This document shows, one piece after another, positions 1 to 8,508 of a stretch of 51,651 bases of DNA (positions within the stretch are counted from its first letter, which is position 1; each line of letters begins with the position of its first letter). The notes beneath the pieces were generated by a model. It was not told where the DNA came from. It searched no databases and saw only the letters and a list, made by a program, of their open reading frames with translations. The stretch covers positions 1 through 51,651 of the forward strand of contig JARLIN010000448.1 in the NCBI GenBank assembly GCA_031291715.1. The letters are read 5' to 3'. This DNA comes from Rhodopila sp. (lineage in GTDB: Bacteria; Pseudomonadota; Alphaproteobacteria; Acetobacterales; Acetobacteraceae). The position numbers and the translations under genes were made by a program.

Positions 1-417
1 CCGGCGCACCCGCGGCCGCAGCAGCGGCCCGCGCAGCCGGCGGCCGCGGTTCCGGCATCGGTCCCGCAGACGCAGGTGCCGGTGGTCGCATCGCCGCCCG
101 CTCCGCCGCCGTCCGGCACGATCGAGTCCGCGTTTGTCGGCAAGCTTCGGGCCTATATTCGAAGCATTACCAACTACCCGACCTCGACGGCGGCCCGGCT
201 TCTGCGGCCGACTGGCTCGGTTGAGGTGCGCTTTACGCTCACCCGCTCTGGTGAGGTGCGCGATGTCGATCTGGCCAAGCCCTCGGGATACGCGGTGCTG
301 GACAAGCAGGCACTCTCGATAGTGCGGGGGGGAGCTTATCCACCCTTTCCGGACGACGCATGGGCTGGATCGGCCGAACACCGGTTCACCGTCGTTATCG
401 AGTTTTGGCCAACATGA
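1..417 (+). CDS. TonB family protein, C-terminal part (5' end outside window)
   Basis: The frame is open from the first base, so the start lies upstream; 138 residues are visible. The first part is rich in Pro, Ala and Gln, as in the periplasm-spanning stretch of TonB. The remainder fits a TonB C-terminal domain: a YPxxTAARLLRPTGSVEVRF segment, then LTRSGEVRDVDLAKPSG and a closing FTVVIEF strand. TonB passes inner-membrane proton-motive energy from ExbB/ExbD to outer-membrane receptors. The neighbours agree: exbB follows 75 bp downstream and a TonB-dependent receptor ends the cluster. exbD is not between tonB and exbB, so it is either upstream of the window or elsewhere. A GTG at 76 could be misread as a start, but the Pro-rich reading frame before it argues for a longer protein. 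Confidence 0.85.
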   Translation, partial: PAHPRPQQRPAQPAAAVPASVPQTQVPVVASPPAPPPSGTIESAFVGKLRAYIRSITNYPTSTAARLLRPTGSVEVRFTLTRSGEVRDVDLAKPSGYAVLDKQALSIVRGGAYPPFPDDAWAGSAEHRFTVVIEFWPT

Positions 418-492
418 GATGCCGGGAAAAAGCAGAATGACCGTATTGTCGACGAGCCTTTCGTATAGATCGACGTATGGGCGAGCCGGTCG

Positions 493-1080
493 ATGACGTT
501 CGATCGAGCCTGGCTGCACAGTGCCAGCTTTGACCTGCTTTATGCATCCCTGGTGATTGCGACGTTCGTGATCCTGGAACGTGGCATTTACTTTTGCTGG
601 CTTGGTATCTGCCGGCGGCGGGTGGCTCGGGCGGTTCGGGAAAACGGGGCGGTCGCCGCAGCGGCGATTCAGTCGCGCGATGCTGTTACGCGGACGATCC
701 GGGATTATGTCACAGCACAAAAGGCGGAAGCCTTGTCGCGCGGACAGATCGACGATCTTTCCGCCGCGTTGTTCCTGGAAATCGATGGTCGGGTCCAGGC
801 GCGCCTGTGGCTGCTCGACACCATCGTCACCGCGGCCCCTTTGCTCGGCCTGCTCGGCACGATTCTAGGAATCATGGATACGTTTGAGGCGCTGTCGTCG
901 GGCGGCATCTCCGATCCCGCCGCGGTCAGCCGGGGCATCGCCATGGCGCTGCTGGCAACCGCGATCGGTATCGGCACCGCACTTTACGGATTGCTCGGGC
1001 ATAACTTGTTGCACCGTCTGGCCGATGACCTGACGGAGAGCGTGAAGGGCCTGTTGCTGCGGACGACATTGGTTCCCTGA
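493..1080 (+). CDS. exbB: ExbB/TolQ/MotA-type proton channel protein
   Basis: A 195-residue inner-membrane protein with three hydrophobic segments at about residues 12-37, 108-132 and 148-173, the ExbB/TolQ/MotA arrangement. The segment around residues 114-127 (APLLGLLGTILGIM) is the family signature in the second membrane helix. ExbB forms the channel that, with ExbD, powers TonB. It lies just after a tonB-like gene and before a phosphatase and a TonB-dependent receptor on the same strand. The choice of ExbB over TolQ rests on this context. No exbD is visible next to it, which is unusual because exbB and exbD are normally adjacent. Confidence 0.87.
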   Translation: MTFDRAWLHSASFDLLYASLVIATFVILERGIYFCWLGICRRRVARAVRENGAVAAAAIQSRDAVTRTIRDYVTAQKAEALSRGQIDDLSAALFLEIDGRVQARLWLLDTIVTAAPLLGLLGTILGIMDTFEALSSGGISDPAAVSRGIAMALLATAIGIGTALYGLLGHNLLHRLADDLTESVKGLLLRTTLVP

Positions 1081-1106
1081 ACCGGTTTATCGATACAAGA
1101 ATATGG

Positions 1107-1817
1107 ATGATACCAATGAAGCTCCGAATCTATTTGTTTACGGCGAGCTGTTTCCTTGTTGCCGGCGGTACGGCGCCGGCCAAGGAGCCCCTCCTGGTGC
1201 CGGCCTCTCAGTTCGATGCGCGCACGATCCTGCATACGCCACCCGCTAACGATTCCGAGATAACGGCGGGTGAACTGGCTGAGTTGCACCGGATCGAGGC
1301 GGGGCGGACCAAGGCTGAATTCGACAAGGCGGCGGCGGATGGCAAGGACGAAAGCGTCTTCCTGTTCCGCAACGTTTTCGGCGACGGCTTCTCAGCTGAC
1401 AGGTTGCCAGCGACGGCGGCGTTCTTTGCCAAGGTCGGCAACGACGAAGGGTTTCATGCCGCGATCGCCAAAAACCAATGGCGCCGGCCGCGGCCGATAG
1501 CGGTCGATGCGAACATCCATCCCTGTGGGCCGGGGAAGAGCTTTTCCTATCCAAGCGGGCACGCGACCCGGGCGTACGTGCTTGGGATCGTTCTGGCGTC
1601 AGTCGTGCCGGCAAAGCGCGATGCCATCCTGGAACGCGCCGCCGATTACGCGCGAAGCCGCCTGATCTGTGGCGTGCATTACCCAAGCGATGTCGAGGCT
1701 GGACGTCTCGTCGGCACCGCTTTGGCCGCGGTGATGCTGTCATCGCCGCGGGTTCAGCGGGAGTTGGAACCTGTGCGAACCGAGCTGAAAGCGGCGGGGT
1801 ACGTATCTAATCCGTAA
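1107..1817 (+). CDS. Class A non-specific acid phosphatase (PAP2 superfamily), secreted
   Basis: A 236-residue protein with a signal peptide ending near residue 25 (APA-KE). All three PAP2 phosphatase motifs are present: KX6RP at residues 122-130, PSGH at 149-152, and SRX5HX3D at 184-195 with the catalytic His191 and Asp195. This set defines periplasmic class A acid phosphatases (PhoN/PhoC type), which release phosphate from a broad range of phosphomonoesters. A second ATG at 1116 is better spaced from a GGATGA sequence and may be the true start. The gene lies 26 bp after exbB and about 130 bp before a TonB-dependent receptor, which suggests, but does not prove, that the receptor imports a phosphorylated compound or its product. 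Confidence 0.9.
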   Translation: MIPMKLRIYLFTASCFLVAGGTAPAKEPLLVPASQFDARTILHTPPANDSEITAGELAELHRIEAGRTKAEFDKAAADGKDESVFLFRNVFGDGFSADRLPATAAFFAKVGNDEGFHAAIAKNQWRRPRPIAVDANIHPCGPGKSFSYPSGHATRAYVLGIVLASVVPAKRDAILERAADYARSRLICGVHYPSDVEAGRLVGTALAAVMLSSPRVQRELEPVRTELKAAGYVSNP

Positions 1818-1917
1818 CCGATGGAGACGGCAGCCTGCGGGCTGTCGTCAAACCAAAATTCTCGATGCGTTTATCCAACATTTAACACAACTTCGACGGC
1901 CCTGCTGTTAGACGCGG

Positions 1918-1938
1918 CGTCCGTAACCGCAACGGACG
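1918..1938 (+). promoter_or_regulatory. Hairpin just upstream of the receptor start codon
   Basis: CGTCCGT (1918-1924) and ACGGACG (1932-1938) form a perfect 7-bp stem with a 7-nt loop, 11 nt before the chosen ATG at 1950. The 3' arm holds the only GGA-type Shine-Dalgarno-like sequence near that start, so folding could limit translation. A role in regulation is inference; it could also be chance in GC-rich DNA. Confidence 0.35.
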
Positions 1939-1949
1939 TCAAGTTAAAA

Positions 1950-4208
1950 ATGTTTCACTCGCACAGAGTTTATCGGCGGGCCGCAATTCTGCTGGCCGGA
2001 ACAAGTTCGCTCGCGATCGCCCTCGCGGCACAGGCTCAGGACGCGACGTCCATCGGCAAGGTCACGGCCACCGGGCAGGGCATGACCCAGCAGCAGATAG
2101 AGCAGACCGCGCCCTACCAGGCCCCGACGACCCAGCCGCTGGATGCGACGCAGCCGACGTCGGTCTTCAGCCAGCACTTCATCGAGAACAACCTCGCACA
2201 GACCGGCAGCTATGCCGACGTGGTGAAGTTCGCACCATCGGTTTGGACGACGGCCGAAAATGGCCCCGGCCTTTCCGAAGCCAACGTGTTCATGCGCGGC
2301 TTCGTGGATGGTCAGTACAATGTCACGTTCGACGGCATCCCCTGGGGCGATTCGAACGACTTCACGCACCACTCCAACATCTATTTCATGGCCCACAACA
2401 TCGGCTCGATCAATGTCGACCGCGGTCCGGGGACCGCATCGACCATCGGCAATGCGACGTTTGGCGGCACCATCGGCATTGAATCGAAAGAGCCGTCGGA
2501 TTCTCTCTCGATCAATCCATTCAGCAGCTTTGGCAGCTTCGGCACGCGCTTGTTCGGGATCGAGGCCGATACGGGCCGTATCGAGCTGACCGACGGAACG
2601 CGGGCATTCTTTACCTACCAGAACAACCACTCCGACGGGTTCCTGCAATACGCCGGTCAGGACCGCGCCAATTACTTCGGCAAGATCGAGCAGCCGCTCG
2701 GACGCGACTCCGTCCTGACGATCGTCTCGACGACGGGGTATACCGATCAGAGCTACCTGAACGGCGCGACCAAGAGCGATATGGCCAAGTACGGCTACAA
2801 TTACACAGGCCTGAATGGGACGCCCGGGACACAGGGATACTACCCATACAACAAGGACTGGTATAACGTCGACTTCAGCTATATCGGCCTGAAATCGGCG
2901 GCGCTGCCGTACGATATCGTGGTGGACAGCAAGATCTACACCTATGGCTACTACCACCTTTCAAACAACGGCTATGGCACCTCACCCGCGACCAATACCA
3001 ACGGCAATGCGCTCGGGCTATTTAAGCGCAACGAGTACCGCTCGTTCGGTGAGACACTCCGCCTGAGCCGAACGTTCGATAATCTCGAGATTCGGGTGGG
3101 CAACTGGTTCGACCATCAGAGCAACGAACGGACGCAGAACTACATCGATGTGGTGACGGACCAGGCGCTGGTGTACTCGCTGTCGCCAGCCAAAGTGAAG
3201 TCCAAGTCCGCTCCGATTAACGGGCTGGCGTTCACCCGCCAGATGAACGACAGCCTGGATACCCTGCAGCCGTATGTCGAGGCGGAACTGAAGGTCACAC
3301 CGGCCTTCTCCGTGACGGCGGGCGTGAAGTACAATTACTTCAATCGTCAGGAAACCGCGCCGGTGCAGCAAAGCACATTGAAGCCGTTCGACGGTGGCAA
3401 GACCTGGACGCAGGCGGTCCCCTCGCTCGTGGCACGTTATGAGATCGAGAAGAACTGGTCGGTCTATGCGCAGGTCGCGCAAGGCTTCCTGGCGCCGAAT
3501 CTGAACACGCTTTACACCACGAACCAGGCTAACGCGGGCAGCGCCTCGCCTCAGACCACCTGGAACTATCAGGCCGGCACGTCGTTCCAGAGCGGCCGGT
3601 TCGCGCTGGCAGCCGATGTGTACTACATCGACTTCCACAACCTGATCAACTCGGCCACGGCGACCGACGGCAGCACATTTACCTACAACGCCGGAGGGGC
3701 ACGTTACAGCGGGTTCGAGGCGGAAGGGACCGTCTATATCGGTTCCGGTTTCAGCACCTACGGTAACCTCTCGCTAAATCAGGCGGTGGATAAGGCGACC
3801 GGACAGCGGGAACCCAACGCACCGGATGCGACGGCCGTGGGTGGCGTGATCTACAACAAGGACGGTGTCTATGCTTCGCTGATGGAGAAGTGGGTCGGTT
3901 CCCGCTATGGCGCCCAGGTGGCGGCGGCCTGCCCGGCCGGGCAGTCGTTCTGTGGTTACAACGTGGCGCCCGGGTCGGGACTGGATCCTTTCGGCGTGCT
4001 GAATGCGTCGGTGTCGGTCGATCTCCGTCGCCTGGAGATCCCCGGCATGGACAAGCTGCCGGGTGCTGTGCTGAAGCTCAACGCCAACAACCTGCTCGAC
4101 ACCCACGTGATCAACGGGCTTGCCGCCGCTGGCAGCACGCCGGCTCAAAACCTGTGGTACGTCCTGCCGGGCCGATCGGTGTTCGCGACGGTCGAATTGA
4201 AGTTCTGA
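1950..4208 (+). CDS. TonB-dependent outer-membrane receptor
   Basis: A 752-residue protein. The ATG at 1950 gives a clean signal peptide (charged start, hydrophobic core, cleavage near AQAQD), whereas upstream in-frame codons would add an unlikely leader. The N-terminal part (about residues 60-220) reads as a plug domain, including the segments NVFMRGFVDGQYNVTFDGIP and INVDRGPGTASTIGNATFGG. The rest is a barrel of alternating aromatic strands ending in FATVELKF, with the C-terminal Phe typical of outer-membrane barrels. Such receptors import siderophores, vitamins, sugars or metal complexes using TonB/ExbB energy. The substrate cannot be read from sequence; the adjacent acid phosphatase hints at a phosphorylated ligand. 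A hairpin precedes the start and a strong inverted repeat follows the stop. Confidence 0.92.
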   Translation: MFHSHRVYRRAAILLAGTSSLAIALAAQAQDATSIGKVTATGQGMTQQQIEQTAPYQAPTTQPLDATQPTSVFSQHFIENNLAQTGSYADVVKFAPSVWTTAENGPGLSEANVFMRGFVDGQYNVTFDGIPWGDSNDFTHHSNIYFMAHNIGSINVDRGPGTASTIGNATFGGTIGIESKEPSDSLSINPFSSFGSFGTRLFGIEADTGRIELTDGTRAFFTYQNNHSDGFLQYAGQDRANYFGKIEQPLGRDSVLTIVSTTGYTDQSYLNGATKSDMAKYGYNYTGLNGTPGTQGYYPYNKDWYNVDFSYIGLKSAALPYDIVVDSKIYTYGYYHLSNNGYGTSPATNTNGNALGLFKRNEYRSFGETLRLSRTFDNLEIRVGNWFDHQSNERTQNYIDVVTDQALVYSLSPAKVKSKSAPINGLAFTRQMNDSLDTLQPYVEAELKVTPAFSVTAGVKYNYFNRQETAPVQQSTLKPFDGGKTWTQAVPSLVARYEIEKNWSVYAQVAQGFLAPNLNTLYTTNQANAGSASPQTTWNYQAGTSFQSGRFALAADVYYIDFHNLINSATATDGSTFTYNAGGARYSGFEAEGTVYIGSGFSTYGNLSLNQAVDKATGQREPNAPDATAVGGVIYNKDGVYASLMEKWVGSRYGAQVAAACPAGQSFCGYNVAPGSGLDPFGVLNASVSVDLRRLEIPGMDKLPGAVLKLNANNLLDTHVINGLAAAGSTPAQNLWYVLPGRSVFATVELKF

Positions 4209-4217
4209 TCCTGACGG

Positions 4218-4247
4218 CATGCCCGGCTTTCCTCAAAGCCGGGCATG
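4218..4247 (+). terminator. Inverted repeat after the TonB-dependent receptor
   Basis: CATGCCCGGCTTT (4218-4230) and AAAGCCGGGCATG (4235-4247) are perfect 13-bp arms around a 4-nt loop, 10 bp after the receptor stop codon. No clear T-run follows, so it may end transcription weakly, stabilise the mRNA 3' end, or be a member of the GC-rich palindrome family scattered through this window. Confidence 0.5.
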
Positions 4248-4340
4248 GATCTCCCCCGGGCGTGCGCCGGGAGCCGCAATTGACTTGCCGCGGCTCCGCT
4301 TTCCGGGCATCACATCCGCGATGACGTCTGCTTACACTGG

Positions 4341-4823
4341 ATGAGTCCGCTTGCGTGGCTGATCGGACTGGCTCTTCCCGCCTGCGGTTTTCCCGCGGCG
4401 CAAGGGTTGCCGACGCCGCCACTGATGGACGTGGCGCACATCGTCCGTCCTGCCAGCCCGAACACCGCGCTGGCCGCGCCAGCCGGATTCAGCCCGGCCC
4501 CCGACATCGTCATCCCGCACTTCAATGTCCCCGCCGCCCGCCTGTTCGCCACCGTGCGAGAACTAGCCGCCAGCGAGCCAAGAACCTACCAGGCCGCGGT
4601 CTATCCGGATCAGCTTCAGGCTCATTACGTCGCGCGCAGTGCGGTGCTGAACTTCCCTGACCTCATTATGGTACAGGTGCAGCCGGATGGCCCGGATGCC
4701 AGCAACGTGATACTGTATTCGCGCAGCGTGTACGGCTATTCCGACTTCGGCGTGAACCGCAGGCGCGTCGAAGCCTGGTTTACTGCACTACAGATGAAAT
4801 TTCCTTCACTCAGCGAGAGATAA
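4341..4823 (+). CDS. DUF1499 family protein, probably exported
   Basis: A 160-residue protein with a hydrophobic N-terminus containing LPAC near residues 12-15, which may be a degenerate lipobox or simply the end of a signal peptide. The body matches DUF1499 by memory: a central RTYQAAVYPDQLQAHYVARS stretch and a C-terminal SRSVYGYSDFGVNRRRVEAW motif. The function of the family is unknown. It ends 7 bp before the ABC transporter gene and is probably co-transcribed with it, which may tie it to envelope work. Confidence 0.75.
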   Translation: MSPLAWLIGLALPACGFPAAQGLPTPPLMDVAHIVRPASPNTALAAPAGFSPAPDIVIPHFNVPAARLFATVRELAASEPRTYQAAVYPDQLQAHYVARSAVLNFPDLIMVQVQPDGPDASNVILYSRSVYGYSDFGVNRRRVEAWFTALQMKFPSLSER

Positions 4824-4830
4824 GCCGTTC

Positions 4831-6609
4831 ATGCGTGGTATCGGTCCCTTCCTCAAAGACGCTTGGCGACTCACCCGCCCTTACTTCATGACGTCGGAGG
4901 AGCGCTGGTCCGCCCGCGGCCTGCTGGTGGCGATTATCGCCATGAACCTGACACTGGTCGGGCTGAGCGTCGTCCTGAGTTTCTGGCGCCGCGAATTCTA
5001 CAACGCGCTGCAAGACAAGGACTGGAAAGCGTTCCTGCAACTGCTGTTCCTGTATCGCAACACGCCCAGCGGTCTGCTGCCCGGTTTCTGCGAGGTCGCT
5101 GCGGTCCATATCGGCCTCGCGGTTTACTCGGTTTACGTGAACCAGCTGCTGCAGATCCGCTGGCGCCGTTGGATGACCCGCCGCTATCTGTCTGAATGGC
5201 TGGCGGATCGGGCCTACTACCATATCAGCCTGACCGCTGACCGCGCCGCGATCGGCACCGACAACCCGGATCAGCGCATCGCCGAGGATTTGCGCGATTT
5301 CACCGACAACACCCTGGGCCTCAGCCTAGGCCTGTTGTCCAACCTCGTCTCGCTGGGCAGCTTTGTCACCATTCTCTGGGGCCTGTCCGGCGCCATCGAG
5401 GTGTTCGGCATCCCGATCCCCGGCTACATGGTCTGGGTGGCGCTGGCATACGCCGTCGTCGGAACCTGGCTGACGCATCTGGTCGGCCGCCCCCTGGCGA
5501 TCCTGAGTTTCAAGCAGCAGCGGGTGGAGGCGGATTTCCGCTACGCCCTGGTCCGCATCCGTGAAAACATGGAGAGCATCGCGCTGTATCGCGGCGAACG
5601 GGAGGAAATCGTCACCCTGCGTGACAGGTTTGGTGCGGTCATCGCCAACTGGCGGCAGATCATGACCCGGACGAAGATGCTGAACTCGCTGGTCGTGGGC
5701 TACGACCAGGTCGCCGTCGTCTTCCCGATCGTCGTCGCCGCCCCACGGTATTTCGCCGGAGTCATGCAGCTGGGCGGGCTGATGCAGACTGTCGGCTCCT
5801 TCGGATCGGTCCAGGGATCGATGTCCTGGTTCGTCGAGGCTTATGCCCAGCTCGCCCAATGGCGCGCCATCGTGGAACGTCTGGCCACCTTCCATCGCGC
5901 CATTGTCGCGGCGCGGGCCGAATCAACCGGCGGCTTCATCACGGCGGAGTCGCCGGACGACACGGTGCACGTGCATGACGTGACAATGAGCCTGCCGGAC
6001 GGCACGAAATTGCTGGAGGGCGCCGATTTGACGCTGACGGCCGGTCATTCGGTCGTCATCTCCGGCCGCTCCGGGTCCGGGAAATCGACGCTGTTCCGCG
6101 TGCTGGCGGGAATCTGGCCGTTCGGTAAGGGGCGGATCGAGGTTCCGCCGAATTCCTTCTTCCTGCCGCAGCGACCCTACATCCCGCTGGGCACCCTGCG
6201 GCATGTGATCACTTACCCCAACGCGGTGGACTCATTCAGTCAGCCGGATATCGCTCAGGCATTGATCGATGCCGGACTGCCGCAACTGGTTCAGCGGCTG
6301 GACGATGAAGACAACTGGCCGATGCGCCTGTCCGGCGGCGAGCAGCAACGGGTCGCTCTCGCCAGGGCACTGCTGGCGAAACCCGCATGGATCTTCCTGG
6401 ATGAGGCGACCGCGAGCCTTGATCCGGAAGCCGAGGCGGCTCTGTACACCACGCTGAAGGCGCGGCTGCCGGATGCGACCCTGGTGTCGATCGCGCACCG
6501 CCCGTCCGTCGCAGCGTTCCACGAACGGAAGCTGGTTTTCACCCGCAAGGATGGTGCCTCCGGGATCGTGGCGCCGGCCGCGATCCTGCCCGAGGCGGCT
6601 GGAGACTGA
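4831..6609 (+). CDS. ABC transporter, fused permease and ATPase, SbmA/BacA-like (YddA type)
   Basis: A 592-residue fusion of a membrane domain (about residues 1-330) and an ATPase domain. The membrane part carries the SbmA/BacA-like FWRREFYNALQDKDW segment near residue 50 and a LSFKQQRVEADFRYALVRIREN segment after the helices. The ATPase has Walker A GRSGSGKST at 412-420, the signature LSGGEQQR at about 500-507, and Walker B IFLDEA at about 521-526, so it looks active. Relatives move peptides, very-long-chain fatty acids or cobalamin across the inner membrane; the substrate here is not known. It lies between a DUF1499 gene and an M3 peptidase gene 1 bp downstream. That pairing would fit import of peptides followed by their breakdown. 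Confidence 0.9.
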   Translation: MRGIGPFLKDAWRLTRPYFMTSEERWSARGLLVAIIAMNLTLVGLSVVLSFWRREFYNALQDKDWKAFLQLLFLYRNTPSGLLPGFCEVAAVHIGLAVYSVYVNQLLQIRWRRWMTRRYLSEWLADRAYYHISLTADRAAIGTDNPDQRIAEDLRDFTDNTLGLSLGLLSNLVSLGSFVTILWGLSGAIEVFGIPIPGYMVWVALAYAVVGTWLTHLVGRPLAILSFKQQRVEADFRYALVRIRENMESIALYRGEREEIVTLRDRFGAVIANWRQIMTRTKMLNSLVVGYDQVAVVFPIVVAAPRYFAGVMQLGGLMQTVGSFGSVQGSMSWFVEAYAQLAQWRAIVERLATFHRAIVAARAESTGGFITAESPDDTVHVHDVTMSLPDGTKLLEGADLTLTAGHSVVISGRSGSGKSTLFRVLAGIWPFGKGRIEVPPNSFFLPQRPYIPLGTLRHVITYPNAVDSFSQPDIAQALIDAGLPQLVQRLDDEDNWPMRLSGGEQQRVALARALLAKPAWIFLDEATASLDPEAEAALYTTLKARLPDATLVSIAHRPSVAAFHERKLVFTRKDGASGIVAPAAILPEAAGD

Positions 6610-6610
6610 C

Positions 6611-8284
6611 ATGATTCCGCGCTTCGACAGCATTCAGGAACCGACGCCAACGCAAGCTGGCCTGACCGAGGCCTATGCCGCGATCGAGACCGCCCTGGAT
6701 CGCGGCGACCGCCCGGCGGCATTGGCCGATTGGGATGGATTGCGCCGGCGCTACGAGACGTGGTCCGCACTCGTGCATCTGCGCTTCGCTCAGGACACCG
6801 CGGACGCCACGGCCCGGGCAGACCGCGACTACGCCGACGCACTGTCGCCCGAGGCGGCTGACCTGGAAGTCGCGCTGAAACGCCGGTTGCTGTCGGACGG
6901 CGACCGAACCGGCCTTGCTGCCCTTACGGGCGAGCACGCGCTGCGCCTGTGGGACACCGACGTCACCACCTTCGATCCCGCGATCAAGCCGGATCTGGAA
7001 GAGGAAGCGCGGCTCTGCGCGCGCTATACCGAGCTGCTTGCCTCGGCGAAGCTGACGATTGGCGGCCAGACGGTGAATCTCGCCGGACTCGGCCCCTATG
7101 CCGAGGATCCCGACCGCGAAATCCAGCACGAGGCCGAATGCGTGCGGTGGGGCTTCTTCGCCGCCAATGCGGGCGCGCTGGACGATCTGTACGACCAGCT
7201 TGTCAAACTGCGTCACCGGATGGCCCGAAAGCTGGGGTTCGAGACGTACACGCCGCTCGGCTACCGGCGGCTGCGGCGCGTGGACTACGGCGCGGACGAT
7301 GTGGCTCGGTACCGGGAACAGGTCGCCCGACATGTCGTACCCCTCGTCGGCCGCCTTCTGGAAGCCCGACGTGCGGCGAACGGCTGGGATCGGCTGCGGT
7401 TCTGGGATGAGGCGCTGGTCGATCCCGCCGGCAACCCAAAGCCGATCGGCGACCATGATGTGCTGGTGGCCCAGGCGCAGGCCATGTTCGATGACATGGA
7501 CCCCAGGCTGGCGTCGTTCTACCGCCTCATGGTCCAGGGCGGCTTCATGGACCTGAAGAACCGCCCCGGCAAAGCAGGAGGCGGGTTCTGCACCTCATTT
7601 CCGACCGTCGGGGTGCCGTTCATCTTCGCCAATTTCAACGGCACGCATCACGACATCGGCGTGTTCACGCACGAGATGGGCCATGCGTTCCAGAACTGGG
7701 AAAGCCGCGGGCTGCCCGGAATTGATTACCTCTGGCCGACGATGGAGGCCGCAGAGATCAACTCGATGGGGCTGGAATTCCTGTCCCATCCACAGATCGG
7801 CCTGCTGGTCGGCGAGGATGCCGCGGATCGCTTCCGCCGCATGCATCTGATTGGGGCATTGGCGTTCCTGCCCTACGGCGTCTGCGTCGATCACTTCCAG
7901 CACGAGGTTTACGCCAATCCGGATGCCTCACCGGCCGAGCGGCACGCGATGTGGCAGCGGCTGGAGGCGATCTACATGCCGTGGTCGGATTACGGCGACC
8001 TCGATTTTCTGACGAAGGGAGGCCGGTGGCAGGCGAAGCCGCACATCTACGGCTCGCCATTTTACTACATCGACTACGCACTGGCGCAGTGCTGCGCGAT
8101 GCAGTTCTGGGTGAAGTCGCGGCGGGACTATGCGTCGGCGATGGAGGCGTATGTCGCGCTGTGCGCGCGCGGCGGATCAGCGCCGTTCCAGGACCTGGTC
8201 CGGTCGGCTGGGCTGGTGTCACCGTTCGCCGATGGGGCATTGGCGGACGTGGTGCGCGAGGCCGAGGTCGTGCTCGGGGTTTAG
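6611..8284 (+). CDS. M3 family oligoendopeptidase (thimet/PepF type)
   Basis: A 557-residue zinc metallopeptidase. The zinc-binding HEMGH motif is at residues 354-358 inside the segment HDIGVFTHEMGHAFQNWE, and the third ligand Glu lies in the following MEAAEINSMGLEFL helix, as in M3 enzymes. The protein probably cuts short peptides in the cytoplasm. The ATG at 6611 is chosen because it follows the ABC transporter stop by 1 bp; in-frame codons upstream overlap that gene. The tight spacing implies one transcript with the SbmA/BacA-like transporter. Confidence 0.92.
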   Translation: MIPRFDSIQEPTPTQAGLTEAYAAIETALDRGDRPAALADWDGLRRRYETWSALVHLRFAQDTADATARADRDYADALSPEAADLEVALKRRLLSDGDRTGLAALTGEHALRLWDTDVTTFDPAIKPDLEEEARLCARYTELLASAKLTIGGQTVNLAGLGPYAEDPDREIQHEAECVRWGFFAANAGALDDLYDQLVKLRHRMARKLGFETYTPLGYRRLRRVDYGADDVARYREQVARHVVPLVGRLLEARRAANGWDRLRFWDEALVDPAGNPKPIGDHDVLVAQAQAMFDDMDPRLASFYRLMVQGGFMDLKNRPGKAGGGFCTSFPTVGVPFIFANFNGTHHDIGVFTHEMGHAFQNWESRGLPGIDYLWPTMEAAEINSMGLEFLSHPQIGLLVGEDAADRFRRMHLIGALAFLPYGVCVDHFQHEVYANPDASPAERHAMWQRLEAIYMPWSDYGDLDFLTKGGRWQAKPHIYGSPFYYIDYALAQCCAMQFWVKSRRDYASAMEAYVALCARGGSAPFQDLVRSAGLVSPFADGALADVVREAEVVLGV

Positions 8285-8508
8285 CAGCCCCGAGGCATGG
8301 CTGGGTTCAGCGCCAAATGCGCGCGGCCACCCCGCCAACCCCGCGCACATGCCACCCCCTTCGGGCCGCTGGTATTACCTGGGGAACGAGCATGGCACCT
8401 ACTTTTGTGTCATGGCCGGGCTTGGCCCGGCCACCCACGTCTCGCGGTGCCAATACATGCAAAGTCGTGGGTAGCCGGGTGAAGTCCCGCTATGGCACGG
8501 GCGGTTAA
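8285..8508. other. Intergenic gap with a REP-like palindrome
   Basis: This 224-bp gap separates the converging M3 peptidase and SMP-30 genes. It contains TGGCCGGGC (8413-8421) and GCCCGGCCA (8425-8433) around a TTG loop, the clearest copy of a palindrome family seen elsewhere in the window. I see no gene in the gap. Confidence 0.6.

Noticed and set aside
1944-2957. Long open frame opposite the TonB-dependent receptor
   Set aside because: No recognisable domain, and the opposite strand is a clear outer-membrane receptor with a signal peptide.
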